Of a stretch of DNA of 64,000 nucleotides, positions 41,765 to 49,810 are shown piece by piece (within the stretch, counting starts at the first letter, position 1; the number at the start of each line of letters is the position of its first letter). A model generated the notes under the pieces. The model was not told the origin of the DNA and searched no databases. It saw only the letters and a program-made list of their open reading frames with translations. The stretch comes from JAOZHU01 sp964632845 (lineage in GTDB: Archaea; Thermoproteota; Bathyarchaeia; Bathyarchaeales; Bathycorpusculaceae). Position numbers and translations under genes: made by a program. Location of the stretch: the NCBI GenBank assembly GCA_964632845.1, contig CAZWDU010000001.1, forward strand, positions 62,001 to 126,000, read 5' to 3'.

Positions 41765-42551
41765 GCTGTGTGTAGCTGGCGCCGCAGGCAGAATGGGCAA
41801 CGCGGTCATACACGAAGCCGCAGCGAAAGGCTTCCAAACAGTCGGCGCGGTCGAAGCCGCAGGCAACCCGTGCGTTGGAAAGAGCTTGAGGGAACTCGGC
41901 ATATGCGACTCAGACACAAAAATCGTGAGCACAGCCAACCTCAGCGAAGCTTTAGCAAATGCTGATGTCTACGTAACTTTCACGACTCCCGCAGCCGAAA
42001 TTGGCAATATTCCCGTTGTTGCCGCGCTGGGCAAGAGAATAGTTTTAGGTACAACGGGTTTCACTGAAGAACAAAACCGTCAACTCCGCCACGCCGTTCA
42101 AGGCAAAGTGCCCGTTGTGTTCTCGCCTAACTACTCTGTAGGCGTCAACATCCTCTTCCAGCTTGCCAAGGCGTTGAAGGCGTTTCCGCAAGGCTACGAC
42201 TTCAGCATATCTGAAGTGCACCACACGGGCAAGAAGGATGCGCCCAGCGGAACCGCTACGAAGCTAGGCGAAATAGTCGCCGCTGCACGCGGCTACTCCA
42301 CTGTGATCCACGGCAGGGAAGGCGTAAGCCCCCGAAAGCCCGGAGAACTGGAAATTGCAGCGTTAAGGGCTGGCGGCGTTCCAGGCATCCACGACCTAAT
42401 TGTGGCTGGACCTTACGAGATGCTGCGGATAGAGCACGTGGCCTTCTCGCGTAGCGTGTTTGCGCAGGGCGCAGTTTACGCGGCTGAATGGGTAAGCAGG
42501 CAGCGTGAAGCGAGAGTTTTCAGCATGGAAGACGTTTTAGGCTTAGTATGA
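41757..42551 (+). CDS. dapB: 4-hydroxy-tetrahydrodipicolinate reductase
   Basis: DapB reduces the DapA product with NAD(P)H. It has the GAAGRMG dinucleotide motif, TTPAAEIGNIPVVAALGKRI, GTTGFTEEQ, the substrate motif EVHHTGKKDAPSGTATKLGE and IEHVAFSRSVFAQGAV near the end. Length is 264 residues. It is coupled to dapA and separated from lysC by only six bases. Confidence 0.95.
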   Translation: MLKLCVAGAAGRMGNAVIHEAAAKGFQTVGAVEAAGNPCVGKSLRELGICDSDTKIVSTANLSEALANADVYVTFTTPAAEIGNIPVVAALGKRIVLGTTGFTEEQNRQLRHAVQGKVPVVFSPNYSVGVNILFQLAKALKAFPQGYDFSISEVHHTGKKDAPSGTATKLGEIVAAARGYSTVIHGREGVSPRKPGELEIAALRAGGVPGIHDLIVAGPYEMLRIEHVAFSRSVFAQGAVYAAEWVSRQREARVFSMEDVLGLV

Positions 42552-42557
42552 CACCGG

Positions 42558-43751
42558 GTGAGAATCACAGTGGGCAGCAGAGTAGTCATCAAGTTCGGCG
42601 GCGCAGACCTTTCTACCAGCGAAAAAATCGCGAGAGCAGCGCGGCTGATTGTGGGATCGCCGTACAAGGAAATCGTTGTGGTCGTCTCAGCTATGGGCAA
42701 AATGACCGACAGCCTAGTCGGCACCGTTTCCCAGTTAGGTAACGTGCGTGATGAGGATTATGCGGAAATCGTGTCCATGGGCGAAAGAGTCAGCGCACGC
42801 GTTTTCTGCTCTGCTTTAAGAGCGGCAGGCGCCAAAGCCGAGTTTGTTGACCCAGCTAACGCTGAATGGCCGATAATAACGGATTCTCGTTTTCGCGACG
42901 CCAAGCCTGATGTGGAGAAGACTGCTGCTTTAGCGCAGAAGTTTTTGGCGCCGATGTTAACTTCAGCCATACCTGTGGTTTGCGGTTTCCTCGGAAAAGA
43001 CAGCGGTGGCAAGGTTACTACGCTGGGTAGAGGTGGAAGCGACACCACTGCTTTGCTGCTTGCCAAATGTTTAGGCGCTGACGAGATAATACTGGTTAAG
43101 GACACGGACGGCGTTCTCTCCGCAGACCCAAAAATAGTAGCTAACACACGGTTTCTTGATAACTTGGACATACATGAGATGTTTGATCTTGCCCAAGGCG
43201 GCGCGAAAATTGTTAAGCCCGAAGCCCTGAAGTATAAGCTGCCCAACCAGAAACTGCGAATAGTAAGCTTTACTTCAGACAACCTTGCAGTTGGCGGCAC
43301 TGAAATCGTTGGCTCCTTCAGTCCTAACTCAGCGGAGATGGAAAGCCATGAAAGCTTGTTAGCTCTCAACGTGGTTTGCGAGGTCAACGCGGCGAACCTC
43401 AGAGAAATCTTTGCTGTGCTCAGTCAGAACGCAGTTTACGGTGTCAGTTCGGGACGAAAATCCATCACTGTTTTCACTTCAGGTGGTAATGTCCGCGCGG
43501 TCATAAATCGCCTGCACAGTTTGGAGGGCTTTAAGGCTATAAGCCACCGAGAACACGTAGCCATGCTCCAAATCAGCCATCCCGTGTTCATTGATTCGCC
43601 AGGAGGCGTAGCCCGCATATCCACTGCCCTAAGCCATGAAGGCATAAACATAATCGAGGTTACAACCAGCAAGGCAACCATTAACGTTTTTATTGAGGAA
43701 AATCAACTCAGAAAGGCAAAGGAAGCGATAAAGAATGTCTCTGAAACGTAA
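42558..43751 (+). CDS. lysC: aspartate kinase
   Basis: LysC phosphorylates aspartate, the first step shared by lysine, threonine and methionine synthesis. The N-terminus has VIKFGGADLS, then VVVSAMGKMTDSL, a DTDGVLSADPKIV segment, and C-terminal ACT-like domains (ALNVVCEVNAANLREIFAVL, ISHPVFIDSPGGVARISTAL) that usually bind inhibitor amino acids. The start is GTG 42558 with GGGTG just before. Feedback control by lysine is plausible. It overlaps asd by 17 bases. Confidence 0.94.
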   Translation: MRITVGSRVVIKFGGADLSTSEKIARAARLIVGSPYKEIVVVVSAMGKMTDSLVGTVSQLGNVRDEDYAEIVSMGERVSARVFCSALRAAGAKAEFVDPANAEWPIITDSRFRDAKPDVEKTAALAQKFLAPMLTSAIPVVCGFLGKDSGGKVTTLGRGGSDTTALLLAKCLGADEIILVKDTDGVLSADPKIVANTRFLDNLDIHEMFDLAQGGAKIVKPEALKYKLPNQKLRIVSFTSDNLAVGGTEIVGSFSPNSAEMESHESLLALNVVCEVNAANLREIFAVLSQNAVYGVSSGRKSITVFTSGGNVRAVINRLHSLEGFKAISHREHVAMLQISHPVFIDSPGGVARISTALSHEGINIIEVTTSKATINVFIEENQLRKAKEAIKNVSET

Positions 43752-44793
43752 AGTAGCCATACTCGGCGCTACAGGCGCAGTTGGACAGCGGTTCATCCAG
43801 CTGTTGCAGGGGCACCCGTGGTTCAGCATCGAAGTGCTCGCCGCTAGTGAACGCTCCGCGGGCAAAAAGTACAAAGACGCCTGCAACTGGCTCATGGAAT
43901 CAGACCTGCCACAAGAAATTGCGGATATGCCCGTTGTACACAGCGACGTAGAATCCGTAAGCAAAGCCGGTAAAGTGGATTTAGTCTTCTCATCTCTGCC
44001 CGGCGACTTGGCAGGTCCAGTTGAAGCAGAATTCGCTACTGTTTATCCTGTCTTCAGCAAGGCAAGCGCACACAGAATGGACAAGGACGTGCCTTTGCTT
44101 GTGCCTGAAGTTAACCCTGAACATGTAGCTTTGATTCCAATTCAGCAGAAGGCAAGAGGCTGGAAAGGCTTCATAACCACAGACCCCAACTGCAGCACGA
44201 TTCAGTTAGCCATGACGCTGAAACCCCTCATGCAGTTCGGGCTAAAGCAGGTTATCGTTTCAACCATGCAAGCTTTAAGCGGCGCTGGCTACCCCGGTGT
44301 AGCTTCACTGGACATCATAGACAACGTCATCCCCTTTATTTCCAAAGAAGAAGAAAAAATGGAAGAAGAAAACCACAAAATCCTCGGCACCTTCAACGGC
44401 AAACAAGTGCAAAACGCGGGCTTCGCGCTCAGCGCAAGCTGTAACCGCGTCCACGTTAAAGACGGGCACTTGGAATCCGTCTTCGTCAAGTTAGACAACA
44501 ACCCTACAGTAGCTGAGGTTGAGGAGGCGTTCAGAAACTTCCAAGGCGAACCGCAAAGGCTGAAACTACCCTCAGCGCCAGAAAACCCCATAATCGTGCG
44601 GAAGGAGCCGAACAGGCCACAGCCACGATATGATCGTGACGCAGGCAAAGGCATGAGCGTAGTGGTTGGCAGGCTCCGCAAAGACCCCATAATGACCATG
44701 AAGTACATGTGCTTGGGGCACAACACCATCAGAGGCGCAGCAGGCGCAGGAATTCTAAGCGCGGAACTCTTTGCGGCGAAAAATTTAGTTTAA
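43735..44793 (+). CDS. asd: aspartate-semialdehyde dehydrogenase
   Basis: Asd reduces aspartyl phosphate to the semialdehyde. It begins with AILGATGAVGQRFIQLLQGH, has the catalytic Cys in TDPNCSTIQLAMTL, SGAGYPGV, and the archaeal/fungal-type SCNRVHVKDGHLESVFVKL. Length is 352 residues. It matches the archaeal/fungal subtype rather than the bacterial one. The stop codon lies in the hairpin that separates it from lysA. Confidence 0.95.
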   Translation: MSLKRKVAILGATGAVGQRFIQLLQGHPWFSIEVLAASERSAGKKYKDACNWLMESDLPQEIADMPVVHSDVESVSKAGKVDLVFSSLPGDLAGPVEAEFATVYPVFSKASAHRMDKDVPLLVPEVNPEHVALIPIQQKARGWKGFITTDPNCSTIQLAMTLKPLMQFGLKQVIVSTMQALSGAGYPGVASLDIIDNVIPFISKEEEKMEEENHKILGTFNGKQVQNAGFALSASCNRVHVKDGHLESVFVKLDNNPTVAEVEEAFRNFQGEPQRLKLPSAPENPIIVRKEPNRPQPRYDRDAGKGMSVVVGRLRKDPIMTMKYMCLGHNTIRGAAGAGILSAELFAAKNLV

Positions 44794-44818
44794 GGCAACA
44801 CTGCGCGTGTGTGCCTTA
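44791..44818 (+). promoter_or_regulatory. intercistronic hairpin between asd and lysA
   Basis: TAAGGCA (44791-44797) pairs with TGCCTTA (44812-44818), and ACAC with GTGT inside, leaving a five-base loop and one bulge. The stem includes the asd stop codon. There is no T run after it, so it is more likely an mRNA processing or stability element than a terminator. Confidence 0.5.
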
Positions 44819-44844
44819 GATGTGCAGGATAATGGTGAAAGCAA

Positions 44845-46125
44845 GTGCAAACACTCAGAGAACCCTTAGAAAACCGAGACGGCGAACTCTACATTGACGG
44901 CGTCTCCGCGGTAGAGCTAGCTGCCCGGTTCGACACGCCACTCTACGTCATTAGCGAGCAGCGCATCAGAGACAACTACAACCGCCTCCGCAACGCTTTA
45001 ACCCGCAATTACCCGCAAACACGCATTTACTACGCTGCAAAAGCAAACGCGAACTTGTCCGTGCTGAAAATCTTAGAATCAGAAAACGCGTACATAGACG
45101 CGGTCAGCCCAGGTGAAGTATCCCTAGCCTTGAAAGCTGGGTTTCCCGCTGAGCGCATAATGTTCACGGGAACAAGCGTCAGAAACGGCGAACTGCAATT
45201 CCTCACAGACTCTAACATAACCATAAACGTGGATTCACTGTCACAGCTAAACAGGCTACTCCGCATCACAGTGCCCAATCTCCTCTCCGTGCGAATTAAC
45301 CCTGAAATAGGTGCGGGGCACCACAGCCACGTAATCACCGCAGGCAAAAACTCCAAATTCGGCGTATGGGAAGAAAACGCGCTAGAAGCCTACGCAACAG
45401 CAAAAAAAGCGGGCGTTGAACGCTTCGGCATACACATGCACGTAGGCTCAGGCGTGCTTGACAAGGAGCCTTTCGTTTTGGCACTTGAAAAGCTCCTAGG
45501 CATAGCCAAACGCGTTCACGAACAAGTTGGAGTGGAATTCGAGTTCATTGACGTGGGCGGAGGGCTTGGCGTGCCGTACAAGCCAGAGGACAACGCTTTA
45601 GACCTCACACAATTCTTTGCCGCTGTCCTTACATTGTTCAAGCACAGAATCAACGAGTACCGGCTGGGCACGCCGTTTTTCTGCGTAGAACCCGGCAGAT
45701 ACTTGGTTTGTGACGCCGCTGTCCTCTTAACCAGCGTGAATACGGTGAAAAATACGCCTTTCAAAAAGTTCATCGGCGTGGACGCTGGCTTCAACACGCT
45801 GGTCAGGCCTACCATGTACGGGTCTTATCATCCCATCGTAGTTGCAAACAAGTTGAGTTGTGCGGAAGAAGAAGCGGTTGATGTTGTGGGCCCGATTTGT
45901 GAGTCAGGTGACGCGTTGGCGCGGGACAGGCGTTTGCCCAAGATTGCGGAGGGCGATTTGCTGGCGGTGCTGAACGCTGGCGCATACGGCTTCGCCATGA
46001 GTTCACAGTACAACGCGAGACCACGCGCTGCAGAAGTCCTAGTCAAAGACGGCAAATACGCTCTGGTCAGAGAACGCGAATCGTTTGAGGATTTGCTGGC
46101 GGGTCAACGTGAGGCAGAGTGGTAG
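44845..46125 (+). CDS. lysA: diaminopimelate decarboxylase
   Basis: LysA makes L-lysine from meso-diaminopimelate. The PLP lysine lies in YAAKANANLSVLKIL, with MHVGSGVLD, IDVGGGLGVPY, EPGRYLVCDAAVLL and CESGDALARDRRL following, all family hallmarks. The start is GTG with GGTGAAAG just upstream. It is 426 residues long and overlaps dapF slightly. Confidence 0.95.
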   Translation: MQTLREPLENRDGELYIDGVSAVELAARFDTPLYVISEQRIRDNYNRLRNALTRNYPQTRIYYAAKANANLSVLKILESENAYIDAVSPGEVSLALKAGFPAERIMFTGTSVRNGELQFLTDSNITINVDSLSQLNRLLRITVPNLLSVRINPEIGAGHHSHVITAGKNSKFGVWEENALEAYATAKKAGVERFGIHMHVGSGVLDKEPFVLALEKLLGIAKRVHEQVGVEFEFIDVGGGLGVPYKPEDNALDLTQFFAAVLTLFKHRINEYRLGTPFFCVEPGRYLVCDAAVLLTSVNTVKNTPFKKFIGVDAGFNTLVRPTMYGSYHPIVVANKLSCAEEEAVDVVGPICESGDALARDRRLPKIAEGDLLAVLNAGAYGFAMSSQYNARPRAAEVLVKDGKYALVRERESFEDLLAGQREAEW

Positions 46126-46127
46126 CA

Positions 46128-46952
46128 GTGAAATTTTGGAAGATGCATGGCTTAGGCAACGATTACGTGGTAGTTGACAACAGGAACCTGCAAGTCGCCG
46201 AAGCGGAAGCGGCTGGTTTAGCGCGGCGTCTCTGCGCGAGACGGTTTTCGGTTGGCGCAGACGGACTGCTGTTAGTTGGCAACTCCTCAGTTGCTGATGT
46301 GAAGATGCGGATTTTCAACGCTGACGGAAGCGAGGCGGAAATGTGCGGCAACGGCATACGCTGCTTCGCAAAATACTGCTACGAAAACAACATCACAGAA
46401 AAAACAGAGTTAATCGTGGAAACTCTGGCGGGCATAAAACAGCTATGGTTGACAGTGGAGGGCGGCGCGGTTGCTTCTGTGAAGGTGGACATGGGCACTC
46501 CGACGCTGGAGAGAAGCAAAATCCCAATGACTGGCACTGGCAAATTCGTGAATGAGCCTTTGCAGGTTGACGGCGAACAGTACAAGGCTACTTGCCTTTC
46601 AGTGGGTAACCCGCACTGCGTAATATTCGTTGACCGCGTGGATGATTTTCCCGTGCAACAGCTTGGCCCGAAAATTGAAAACCACAAGCTCTTCCCAAAA
46701 AGAACAAACGTAGAGTTCGCGCAGGTCGTGAACAAGCGTGAGCTGAGGCTTCGCGTGTGGGAACGTGGCTGCGGCGAAACGTTGGCTTGTGGCACTGGAG
46801 CCTGCGCAACCGTAGCCGCTGCAAACCTGCTTGAAAAGACAGACAGCAAGGTTAAGGTGCAATTGCTTGGAGGCTGTTTGGAAGTGGAATACTCTGAACG
46901 CTTGTTCCTGAGTGGTGCGGCTGAGAAGGTTTATGAGGGGAAACTGTTTTGA
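46128..46952 (+). CDS. dapF: diaminopimelate epimerase
   Basis: DapF interconverts LL- and meso-diaminopimelate. It has KFWKMHGLGNDYVVVDN, the first catalytic Cys in AEMCGNGIRCFAKY, GNPHCVIFVD and the second Cys in ERGCGETLACGTGACATVAA. Two GTG codons can serve as start: 46128, which matches the family's usual M-K-F, and 46119, which is nearer the GAGG. I use 46128. Confidence 0.95.
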   Translation: MKFWKMHGLGNDYVVVDNRNLQVAEAEAAGLARRLCARRFSVGADGLLLVGNSSVADVKMRIFNADGSEAEMCGNGIRCFAKYCYENNITEKTELIVETLAGIKQLWLTVEGGAVASVKVDMGTPTLERSKIPMTGTGKFVNEPLQVDGEQYKATCLSVGNPHCVIFVDRVDDFPVQQLGPKIENHKLFPKRTNVEFAQVVNKRELRLRVWERGCGETLACGTGACATVAAANLLEKTDSKVKVQLLGGCLEVEYSERLFLSGAAEKVYEGKLF

Positions 46953-46967
46953 GGATGTGGAAAGCGT

Positions 46968-48128
46968 ATGAACGTTGAGTTTGCTGATAGATTGAAAAGG
47001 CTTCCGCCTTACTTGTTCGCTGAAATTGAGAAGGTTATGAAGGAGAAAAAGGCGCAGGGCGTTGATTTGATTTCTTTAAGCATAGGTGACCCTGATCTTC
47101 CGCCGCCGTCTTTTGTCGTTGCTGCCCTCAAAAAGGAAGTGGCGAATTTGAAGAATCATAATTATTCCTTCAGCCACGGCGAACATGGCTTTCGGCAGGC
47201 AGTGGCAGACTGGTACAAGAAGCGGTTCCGCGTGGATTTAACTCCAGACGAAGTTATCGCGTTAATGGGTTCCAAAGAAGGTTTAGCTAATGTTGCACGG
47301 GCGTTTGTGAATGCAGGCGACCATGTGCTTGTGCCTGACCCGAGCTACCCAGTTTACAACAATGGTGCTGCAATACTTAACGACGGTATTCCCGTGGCTG
47401 TGCCGCTGCTCCAAGAGAACGGGTTTAAACCAGACTTTGGCTCGGTGCACCCTGAAAAAGTGAAGATGATGTTTCTGAATTACCCGAACAACCCGACAAG
47501 CGCCACGGTTGACAAGCGCTTTCTTGAGGAGGCAGTGGATTTCGCGAGGGACAACAACATTATCCTCTGTTATGATAACGCGTATTCGGAGACAACTTTC
47601 GGCGGGTATAAGGCTCCTAGCATACTGGAAGTTGACGGCGCCATGGATGTGGCTGTGGAGTTCAACTCATGCTCAAAAACGTTTAACATGACGGGTGACC
47701 GCATAGCGTTTGCTGTTGGCAACAAGCAGCTAATCAGCGGGCTTACGAAGGTTAAGTCGCAGGTTGATTCAGGTCCGCCTGTTTACATTCAGAAAGTAGC
47801 CGCTGAGGCTTTAGCAAGCTACACGGGCAGTGAGCAGCCTGACTTCTTGAAGAAAAACAATAGTGTATATTCGGAAAGGCGCGATTTGCTGGTTAACCGT
47901 TTGCGGGAAATGGGTTTCAAGTGTGAAAAGCCTAAAGCTACTTTCTACGTTTGGCTAAACTGCAAGTCCAGTTCCATGGAGTTTGCAAATAAGTTGCTCA
48001 GCGTTGGTGTGGTGGTGACGCCAGGCGTAGGCTTCGGTGAACACGGCGAGAACTACGTGCGTGTTGCGTTAACTCAGCCGAAAGAGCGCATAATTGAAGC
48101 TTGCGACAGAATCGCCGGTGCCTTCTAA
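46968..48128 (+). CDS. dapL: LL-diaminopimelate aminotransferase
   Basis: DapL converts tetrahydrodipicolinate to LL-diaminopimelate in one step, bypassing the succinylase and acetylase routes. The PLP enzyme has SLSIGDPDLPPP, NYSFSHGEHGFRQAVADWY, LNYPNNPTSA, CYDNAYSETTFGG, the PLP lysine in SCSKTFNMTGDR, and GFGEHGENYVRVAL at the end. The position at the end of a dap/lys operon fits. Class I aminotransferases can be hard to tell apart, but context makes DapL the best call. Confidence 0.91.
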   Translation: MNVEFADRLKRLPPYLFAEIEKVMKEKKAQGVDLISLSIGDPDLPPPSFVVAALKKEVANLKNHNYSFSHGEHGFRQAVADWYKKRFRVDLTPDEVIALMGSKEGLANVARAFVNAGDHVLVPDPSYPVYNNGAAILNDGIPVAVPLLQENGFKPDFGSVHPEKVKMMFLNYPNNPTSATVDKRFLEEAVDFARDNNIILCYDNAYSETTFGGYKAPSILEVDGAMDVAVEFNSCSKTFNMTGDRIAFAVGNKQLISGLTKVKSQVDSGPPVYIQKVAAEALASYTGSEQPDFLKKNNSVYSERRDLLVNRLREMGFKCEKPKATFYVWLNCKSSSMEFANKLLSVGVVVTPGVGFGEHGENYVRVALTQPKERIIEACDRIAGAF

Positions 48129-48343
48129 CCGTGGCTTTGCTTGTTTTTCCATTTTTCTTGAAGCTTCTCTGCAAGATTGCCGTCTTCAAGAATTAATGCT
48201 CCGCGGTAGCCGCAGTTTTTGCACTCCCATAACGACCAGAATTGAGGCATGCCCTGAAGCCAAAAGACATCTGTGGAACCACATTTCGGACAGAACTTAA
48301 CAGAAAACAACTTTCCGTTTTTATTTGATGACTTTGTCAACAA
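48125..48343 (-). CDS. small zinc-ribbon protein
   Basis: This 72-residue protein has CPKCGSTDVFWLQG and CKNCGYRGALILEDG, giving a Cys4 zinc ribbon, with a helical basic tail KLQEKWKNKQ. It resembles small archaeal zinc-ribbon proteins of unknown role. Start is TTG with two adjacent options; the ribosome-binding site is weak. It is convergent with dapL, overlapping by four bases. Confidence 0.68.
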   Translation of the reverse strand: MLTKSSNKNGKLFSVKFCPKCGSTDVFWLQGMPQFWSLWECKNCGYRGALILEDGNLAEKLQEKWKNKQSHG

Positions 48344-48559
48344 GCATCACTAAATCCTTAACGTTTCAGTGTTCGCTTCTTGGCTTTTGTTGCATGTTGG
48401 CATATAATAACTTTTTCAGTTTGTCCTGAGAAAGGGTTTGAGTACTCTGTATAACTGTCTGGCGGTAGTCTATTATCAGAGTGTTGAGTGTTGCTTAGGC
48501 TGAAGCGTTTATGGCGCAAGTTTACTCGTTCCAAAAAAAGGAAGGGAACAAAATCGCGA

Positions 48560-48661
48560 GTGAGCACTTCGAGTGCATACAACGCGCTTCCTTATTATTA
48601 TCCAACCGAGCAAGTTGATAATTTGGGTGAATTGCGGAAAAAGAAAAAACGTGGTCGATAG
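48560..48661 (+). CDS. possible 33-residue basic protein
   Basis: A GTG-started frame reads STSSAYNALPYYYPTEQ and ends NLGELRKKKKRGR. It has a balanced composition and basic tail, but the Shine-Dalgarno (GGAAGGGA) is too distant to decide. It may be spurious. Confidence 0.22.
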   Translation: MSTSSAYNALPYYYPTEQVDNLGELRKKKKRGR

Positions 48662-48877
48662 CCGCATTTGCGAGGTTTGTATGGAACCGCCAGCGCCTTC
48701 TAGCGCGGCTTTCTTTTTTTTGAGAGCGACGGGCCTTTCTACTTTTCATCTAACCCTATTCTCCTAGTGATTTTCAGCGATGCTGACGTCGTGAAAAACC
48801 GCCAACAGCAAAAATAGGCACTTTACTGTTTTCTGCATTGATTGGCTGTTAGGCTCTAAATGTGATGGGTTGGTTAG

Positions 48878-48928
48878 TCAAGAAAGTTTGACTAAAGCCT
48901 CCTTCTGTTTAGTCAAGAAACGTTGACA
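48878..48928. promoter_or_regulatory. tandem palindromes upstream of the surface-protein operon
   Basis: Two 16-bp palindromes, GTCAAGAAAGTTTGAC (48878-48893) and GTCAAGAAACGTTGAC (48913-48928), share the arms GTCAA/TTGAC and are 35 bp apart, centre to centre. They end about 45 bases before the first ATG. This suggests an operator for an unidentified dimeric regulator. Confidence 0.6.
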
Positions 48929-48973
48929 AGAAGGCTTTAATCATGGAAACAATCCAGTGTTTATTGGTTAACC

Positions 48974-49810
48974 ATGAACAAACGCTTTACGTTAGTGTTT
49001 GTTCTCGTCTTGGCATTATCAAGCTTGATTATGGTTAGGGTTGAACTTGCATCAGCCACCGTACCTAAGCCGTCTGTTCCAGAGTTCACTGTTGCGCTTG
49101 TCGATGCTTCTTATGATGTGCCTACAACTTATTCTATAGACCCTTACACGGGAAAGCAAGTGGCACATGGAGGTTATCATGTAGCCAGAAGAGCTATTGA
49201 AGTGAAAATCAAGAACCAGCTGTTTACACCTTTTACCGACAGTGATGGTCATGAAATCAAGTTTTACTACAACATTCGCATCAAAGGACATTATGAAGAG
49301 TGGGGGAGTGTTGCTGTTATTTATAATTATGGACAAATGCCAAGGCAGTCAAATTCCGAGTACACGGTAATATCGTACAATTCATCCAGCACTGGCAGAT
49401 ATTCTTTCGATTTAACCTCAGTTTCTAGAACATTAGAAGTCTCTCCTAATGGAGAAGTAGATTTTCAAGTAAAAGCATTAGTAGGCCACCCCTCTGAAGG
49501 AAATATTTACTTTCCCACGATTTTTTCGGGAGAAGAGAGTGACTGGAGCGCAACACAAACAGTAACCATCCCGCCCCTTGGTTCGTCCTCCCCTTCAAAT
49601 TCGTCCTCATCAACATCCACCACAGACCAGACAACAGAGACAACACCCAAAGAAACTCAACAAACGCTGCAGTTAGACTTGAAAATTGAGTTTTTCCCGA
49701 CTGTTCCTGTTGAAGTTGCTGCTATCGCTACAGTTATTGTGGTAGTTGTTGTGTGCGCTGGATTGCTGGTTTATTTCAAGAAACACAAACGGGTGGCTCA
49801 TCCTTCGTGA
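48974..49810 (+). CDS. secreted membrane-anchored surface protein, paralogue A
   Basis: The protein has an N-terminal signal peptide (residues about 1-28), the segment KPSVPEFTVALVDASYDVP shared with two genes downstream, a beta-rich extracellular domain of about 170 residues, a Ser/Thr-rich linker (SSSPSNSSSSTSTTDQTT), and a C-terminal transmembrane helix followed by basic residues (YFKKHKR). The topology is that of an archaeal cell-surface protein with the bulk outside. The family occurs in Bathyarchaeia-like and methanosarcinal genomes, to my recollection; its function is unknown. The Ser/Thr linker may be glycosylated. The stop overlaps the next gene by four bases. Confidence 0.72.
   Translation: MNKRFTLVFVLVLALSSLIMVRVELASATVPKPSVPEFTVALVDASYDVPTTYSIDPYTGKQVAHGGYHVARRAIEVKIKNQLFTPFTDSDGHEIKFYYNIRIKGHYEEWGSVAVIYNYGQMPRQSNSEYTVISYNSSSTGRYSFDLTSVSRTLEVSPNGEVDFQVKALVGHPSEGNIYFPTIFSGEESDWSATQTVTIPPLGSSSPSNSSSSTSTTDQTTETTPKETQQTLQLDLKIEFFPTVPVEVAAIATVIVVVVVCAGLLVYFKKHKRVAHPS

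Larger units (their letters stand above)
48344..48973. other. gene-poor region before the surface-protein operon
   Basis: About 630 bases hold at most one tiny frame (48560-48661). A T run (48712-48720) after a GC-rich segment may be a terminator. A CAGC/GCTG hairpin near 48778 and tandem palindromes (48878-48928) are present. I see no tRNA or known RNA. Confidence 0.4.

Noticed and set aside
46379..46849. Minus-strand 156-codon frame inside dapF
   Set aside because: It is an antisense shadow of a well-supported gene.
48522..48749. Minus-strand arginine-rich frame in the gap before the surface operon
   Set aside because: The composition (runs of Arg, Phe and Ser) reflects low-complexity DNA, no ribosome-binding site was found, and it crosses the T-rich terminator-like run.
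48573..48767. Plus-strand frame with NCGKRKNVVDSRICEVC as a zinc protein
   Set aside because: The Cys pattern is tempting, but its end runs through a poly-T tract and its start lacks a ribosome-binding site.
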